Notes under the pieces: model-generated | Told to the model about the DNA's origin: nothing | The model's database searches: none | Seen by the model: only the letters and a program-made list of their open reading frames with translations | Source: Fidelibacterota bacterium | Lineage (GTDB): Bacteria > Fidelibacterota > UBA2242 | NCBI GenBank assembly: GCA_011046365.1 | Contig: DSAS01000067.1 | Location: forward strand, 1 to 38,966 | DNA: 38,966 nt | Direction: 5' to 3' | Shown: positions 35,473-38,966 of the stretch, piece by piece | Numbering within the stretch: the stretch's first letter is position 1 | Layout of the letters: every line of letters starts with the position of its first letter | Position numbers and translations under genes: made by a program

Positions 35473-38088
35473 ATGAAAACAGCAGCGGAGATACGCGCGG
35501 ACTTTATTGACTATTTCCGTAGTCTGGACCATGAAATTGTAAAAAGTGCACCGGTCATCCCCGCCGATGATCCGACACTGCTCTTTACCAATGCCGGAAT
35601 GAACCAGTTCAAACCGATTTTCCTCGATCAACAGGAACCAACCTACAGGCGGGTTGCCAATTCCCAGAAGTGCATTCGCGTAAGCGGGAAGCACAACGAT
35701 CTTGAGGAGGTTGGCAAAGACACTTATCATCATACCTTTTTTGAAATGCTGGGCAACTGGTCCTTCGGTGACTACTACAAGCGCGCGGCAATCCGCTATG
35801 CCTGGACCCTATTTACCGAAATCTGGAATTTTCCTAAGACGCGGCTATGGGCGACAATTTATCAGGATGACGCCGAAGCTTTCGAATGCTGGCGTCAGGA
35901 AACCGACATCGCGCCCGATCGGATTTTACGCTTTGGTGAAAAGGATAATTTCTGGGAGATGGGCGAGACCGGTCCCTGCGGTCCCTGTTCGGAAATTCAC
36001 TATTATACCGGCAATGAACCGGACAATCAGTCCGCTGAATTCATCAATGCCGGCAATCCGGAATATATCGAACTCTGGAATCTGGTATTTATTCAGTATA
36101 ACCGTGATGAGCAGGGACAGCTGCACCCGCTCTCGAAAAAACATGTGGATACCGGCGCCGGACTGGAGCGGATCGTTGCCGCTCTGCAACATAAAAAATC
36201 CAACTACGACACCGATCTTTTTATCCCGATTATCCGGAAAATCGAGGAGTTGACGAAAGTCACATATCAGACCGAATCGGGTATGCCGCATCGGGTAATC
36301 TCCGATCATGTACGGATGCTGACCTTTGCCGTCGCCGATGGTGGAATGCCCGCCAATGACGGTCGGGGTTACGTAATTCGGCGGATTCTGCGCCGGGCAG
36401 CCCGCTTCGGACGCATGCTGAATATGCACCAACCCTTTATTTATCTATTGGTAGATACGGTGGGAGAAATTCTGGGCGATGTCTATCCGGAAATCATCGA
36501 ACGCAAAGAGCATGTCAGGAAAGTCATCCGCTATGAAGAGCAGTCTTTCGGCGAAACACTTGATAAAGGGCTGGAAGTCTATCAGCGGGTTAAAGTTGAA
36601 CTGATTTCACAAAATAAGACTGAAATTCCCGGTACGGAGGTTTTCAAACTTTACGATACCTTCGGCTTTCCGCTGGACTTAACGCAGCTGATGGCTCAGG
36701 AGGATGGTCTGACGGTGGATATCACCGGTTTTAATCAGAAGATGAAAAAGCAAAAGGAGCGCGCCCGTGCCGCACGGAATTTCAAAATAGATGTGGATGA
36801 GTCCGCCCGGAATTGGATAATTGTCAGTGAAGGGGAAGATTCGGAGTTCGTAGGCTACGTCCAGACAGCCACTGAATCGGTTCTAAGGCGATATTACGTT
36901 CAGGATGATACATATTATCTGGTGCTGGACATAACGCCCTTTTACGCGGAATCAGGCGGCGAAATCGGAGATACCGGGACGATTTCAAACAGCGAATTCA
37001 GCATAAACGTCAGCGATACTCAAAAAATAGGCGATACCATTGTTCATAGCGGTCGTCTGCTGCGCGGAAAAATCAGTCGGCAGGAGAAAGTGCGGGCTGA
37101 AATTGATATCCGCCGCAGTAACGCCATTCGCGCCAATCACACCGCCACTCATCTGCTGCATGCCGCTCTGCGGGAAGTGTTGGGGGAGCATGTTCACCAA
37201 TCCGGCTCGCTGGTGGAAGCCGAACGATTGCGTTTTGATTTTACGCATTATGCCAAGGTTTCGCCGGAAGAGCTGGAGCAGATTGAAGATATCGTCAACC
37301 GGAAAATCCGGGAAAATATCGCGGTTGATATTCAGTATAAGCCTTTTGATGAAGCGAAAGAATCCGGCGCTATGGCACTTTTCGGTGAAAAATATGATGA
37401 CATCGTGCGAGTGATAGACCTGGGTGATTTTTCTCGGGAGCTGTGCGGCGGTAAACACGTTGAACGCACCGGTGATATCGGCGGTTTCAAAATAATCTCC
37501 GAATCAGCGGTGGCGGCTGGAATCCGGCGCATTGAGGCAGTCACCGGCGAAAAGGTGTTTGAGTTACTGCGCCGCTATGACCATTTCCTCAATGAACTGA
37601 CCCGAGCGCTGAACACGACAGCAGAGCAATTACCCGTGAAAATTCGGGAAATGAGTGACCGCCTCAAACAGCTTGAAAAGGAGCTGCAATCCCAATCTGT
37701 CCGAGATATGCAGTCCGAACTGGACAGGCTGCTTCAACAATCAATCGTAATCAAAGATGTGACGCTTTTTCAGCATCAATATTCTGAACTGTCAATGGAT
37801 GAACTTAAACAGATCGGCGATCTGTTCCGGGAGAAGGTAAAAACCGGCGTCGCATTGCTTATTTCGACCACTGATGATAAACTGCTTTTGGTCGTTTGTG
37901 CTACTGATGAGGCAATTAAGAAATATTCTTTCAATGCCGGTCAGATCGTCAAACAACTGGGGATAATCCTCGGCGGGGGTGGTGGCGGCAGACCGTATAT
38001 GGCAACCGCCGGCGGGAAAAATCTGGATAAAATTCCCGAAGCCATTGGAGCATTTGAATATATGATCAAGGAACGGCTGGACGTTTAA
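35473..38088 (+). CDS. alaS: Alanyl-tRNA synthetase
   Basis: This 871-aa class-II synthetase charges tRNA-Ala and edits misacylated Ser and Gly. The catalytic domain opens with 'DPTLLFTNAGMNQFKPIFL' and contains 'EVGKDTYHHTFFEMLGNWSFGDYYK', 'GPCGPCSEIHY' and 'TGAGLERI'. The editing domain has the zinc/catalytic set 'HTATHLLHAAL' and 'CGGKHVERTGDIGGF'. A coiled region leads to the DHHA1 domain with 'GGGGGGRPYMATAGG'. The length is typical (~870-880 aa). recA-recX-alaS order is common in bacteria, but here a hybrid kinase gene lies in between. The tRNA-Ala gene at 24937 carries the G3-U70 pair this enzyme recognises. A GAGAAGA site precedes ATG 35473. Confidence 0.97.
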   Translation: MKTAAEIRADFIDYFRSLDHEIVKSAPVIPADDPTLLFTNAGMNQFKPIFLDQQEPTYRRVANSQKCIRVSGKHNDLEEVGKDTYHHTFFEMLGNWSFGDYYKRAAIRYAWTLFTEIWNFPKTRLWATIYQDDAEAFECWRQETDIAPDRILRFGEKDNFWEMGETGPCGPCSEIHYYTGNEPDNQSAEFINAGNPEYIELWNLVFIQYNRDEQGQLHPLSKKHVDTGAGLERIVAALQHKKSNYDTDLFIPIIRKIEELTKVTYQTESGMPHRVISDHVRMLTFAVADGGMPANDGRGYVIRRILRRAARFGRMLNMHQPFIYLLVDTVGEILGDVYPEIIERKEHVRKVIRYEEQSFGETLDKGLEVYQRVKVELISQNKTEIPGTEVFKLYDTFGFPLDLTQLMAQEDGLTVDITGFNQKMKKQKERARAARNFKIDVDESARNWIIVSEGEDSEFVGYVQTATESVLRRYYVQDDTYYLVLDITPFYAESGGEIGDTGTISNSEFSINVSDTQKIGDTIVHSGRLLRGKISRQEKVRAEIDIRRSNAIRANHTATHLLHAALREVLGEHVHQSGSLVEAERLRFDFTHYAKVSPEELEQIEDIVNRKIRENIAVDIQYKPFDEAKESGAMALFGEKYDDIVRVIDLGDFSRELCGGKHVERTGDIGGFKIISESAVAAGIRRIEAVTGEKVFELLRRYDHFLNELTRALNTTAEQLPVKIREMSDRLKQLEKELQSQSVRDMQSELDRLLQQSIVIKDVTLFQHQYSELSMDELKQIGDLFREKVKTGVALLISTTDDKLLLVVCATDEAIKKYSFNAGQIVKQLGIILGGGGGGRPYMATAGGKNLDKIPEAIGAFEYMIKERLDV

Positions 38089-38103
38089 AAAATCGAGGAT
38101 AAC

Positions 38104-38966
38104 ATGGAACAGCTCATTTATGAATATTCGTCAAAAGGAAAACAGGGTGTCGCGCTGCCGGACAGTCCGGTTGATGAAAACCTTCTGCGACAGTACATTC
38201 CGGAAAAATATCTGCGCAAGACGGAGCTTAACCTGCCGGAGGTCAGTGAACCGGAAGTTGTGCGCCATTTTACGAATTTATCCGTCATGAATCATCATGT
38301 GGACAAGGGATTTTATCCGCTCGGTTCATGTACTATGAAGTATAATCCCAAAATCAACGATAGACTTGCTGCTCTGCCGGGCTTTGCCAATATCCATCCG
38401 CTACAGCCGGGAAAAACCGTGCAGGGGGCTTTGGAATTGATGTACGAACTGGAAAAGATGCTCTGTGCTCTGACCGGGATGCATGCCGCCACGCTGCAAC
38501 CGGCGGCGGGATCGCATGGGGAGTTGACTGGCGTCATGATTATAAAGAAATACCACGAATCCAGGGGCGAAAAGCGGAAATATATCCTCATTCCCGATTC
38601 GGCGCACGGTACGAATCCCTCCAGCGCCTGCTCGGCGAATTATGAAACTCTCTCCTTGGAATCCAATGACCGGGGCTGTATTGACATCGCCGATCTGCGG
38701 GAGAAAATGAGCGCTGAGGTCGCCGGCTTGATGATTACCAATCCCAACACTTTGGGACTTTTTGAGGAAGAGGTTGAAGAGATTGTGGAGATTGTGCATA
38801 AATATGACGGCATTGTTTATATGGACGGAGCCAATCTGAATGCTCTGCTGGGCATTACCTGCCCCGGGGATCTGGGTTTTGACATTACCCATATCAATTT
38901 GCATAAAACTTTCTCCACACCCCATGGCGGCGGCGGACCGGGCAGCGGACCGATTGCCGTGGTGGA
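38104..38966 (+). CDS. gcvPB: Glycine dehydrogenase (decarboxylating) subunit 2, 5' part only
   Basis: The window ends within this gene; 287 codons are visible without a stop. It encodes the PLP-binding half of the split P-protein of the glycine cleavage system, which decarboxylates glycine and passes aminomethyl to the H-protein lipoyl arm. Diagnostic segments are 'DKGFYPLGSCTMKYNPKIND', 'LTGMHAATLQPAAGSHGE', 'SAHGTNPSSA' and 'MDGANLNALLG'. The PLP lysine lies in 'HINLHKTFSTPHGGGGPGSG'. GAGGAT lies 3 bases before ATG 38104. The presence of a separate subunit 2 implies the two-subunit P-protein, with gcvPA elsewhere (not in this window). As PLP-dependent, it is a consumer of the pdxST product. 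Confidence 0.95.
   Translation, partial: MEQLIYEYSSKGKQGVALPDSPVDENLLRQYIPEKYLRKTELNLPEVSEPEVVRHFTNLSVMNHHVDKGFYPLGSCTMKYNPKINDRLAALPGFANIHPLQPGKTVQGALELMYELEKMLCALTGMHAATLQPAAGSHGELTGVMIIKKYHESRGEKRKYILIPDSAHGTNPSSACSANYETLSLESNDRGCIDIADLREKMSAEVAGLMITNPNTLGLFEEEVEEIVEIVHKYDGIVYMDGANLNALLGITCPGDLGFDITHINLHKTFSTPHGGGGPGSGPIAVV

Noticed and set aside
1-38966. CRISPR array, insertion sequence, prophage or integrase
   Set aside because: I saw no regularly spaced direct repeats, transposase motifs or phage genes; the tRNA-Ala 3' end is not followed by an integrase gene.

Overview
The window looks like a chromosomal segment of a diderm bacterium, most likely from the FCB superphylum or a neighbouring uncultured phylum (Calditrichota, Neomarinimicrobiota and KSB1-type lineages are candidates; this is inferred from gene content, not from a phylogeny). 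Supporting signs are a secreted YCF48/BNR-repeat protein ending in a type-IX-secretion-like 'YPNP...GxYxVxWD' sorting domain, a DUF5723-like outer-membrane barrel, a large repeated lipoprotein, and C-terminal Phe barrel signals. Most genes lie on the + strand, are tightly packed, often overlap by 4 bp, and use purine-rich Shine-Dalgarno sites with several TTG starts.

Layout. (1) 1-380: no supportable gene. (2) 381-6195: nrnA-like DHH phosphoesterase, dcd, ispH, pdxS, pdxT, dxs, covering nucleotide turnover, PLP synthesis and both ends of the MEP isoprenoid pathway. (3) 6424-10687: a 987-aa putative lipoprotein with about four internal modules, followed by an outer-membrane barrel. (4) 10688-13345: exodeoxyribonuclease III, a small two-helix membrane protein, gltX. 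(5) 13403-15553: a YCF48-repeat secreted protein broken by a single in-frame TAA. (6) 15561-18117, minus strand: glnS then a GT2/GT12-like glycosyltransferase. (7) 18372-24881: a six-gene envelope/signalling cluster made of a TolB-N-like exported protein, a stand-alone receiver, a leaderless PhnD-like/coiled-coil/PAS protein, a FecR-plus-barrel fusion, a membrane-anchored exported protein and a charged coiled-coil protein. It matches no system I can name and is the best candidate for something undescribed. (8) 24937-25275: tRNA-Ala(CGC) and a large, Alu-domain-containing SRP RNA. (9) 25314-32507: dnaX, ybaB, recR, pgsA, pgpA, cinA, thpR, recA, recX, a genome-maintenance and phospholipid run. 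(10) 32566-38966: a hybrid sensor histidine kinase, alaS, and the 5' part of gcvPB, cut by the window end.

Main points for follow-up: the dCTP deaminase homologue has Ser where the family has its catalytic Glu; the YCF48 gene has one nonsense codon in an otherwise intact frame; the signalling/envelope cluster at 18.4-24.9 kb; the Firmicutes-style scr-dnaX-ybaB-recR arrangement with a large SRP RNA; and a hybrid kinase lying between recX and alaS. All calls come from reading the sequence and remembered family motifs; no searches were run.
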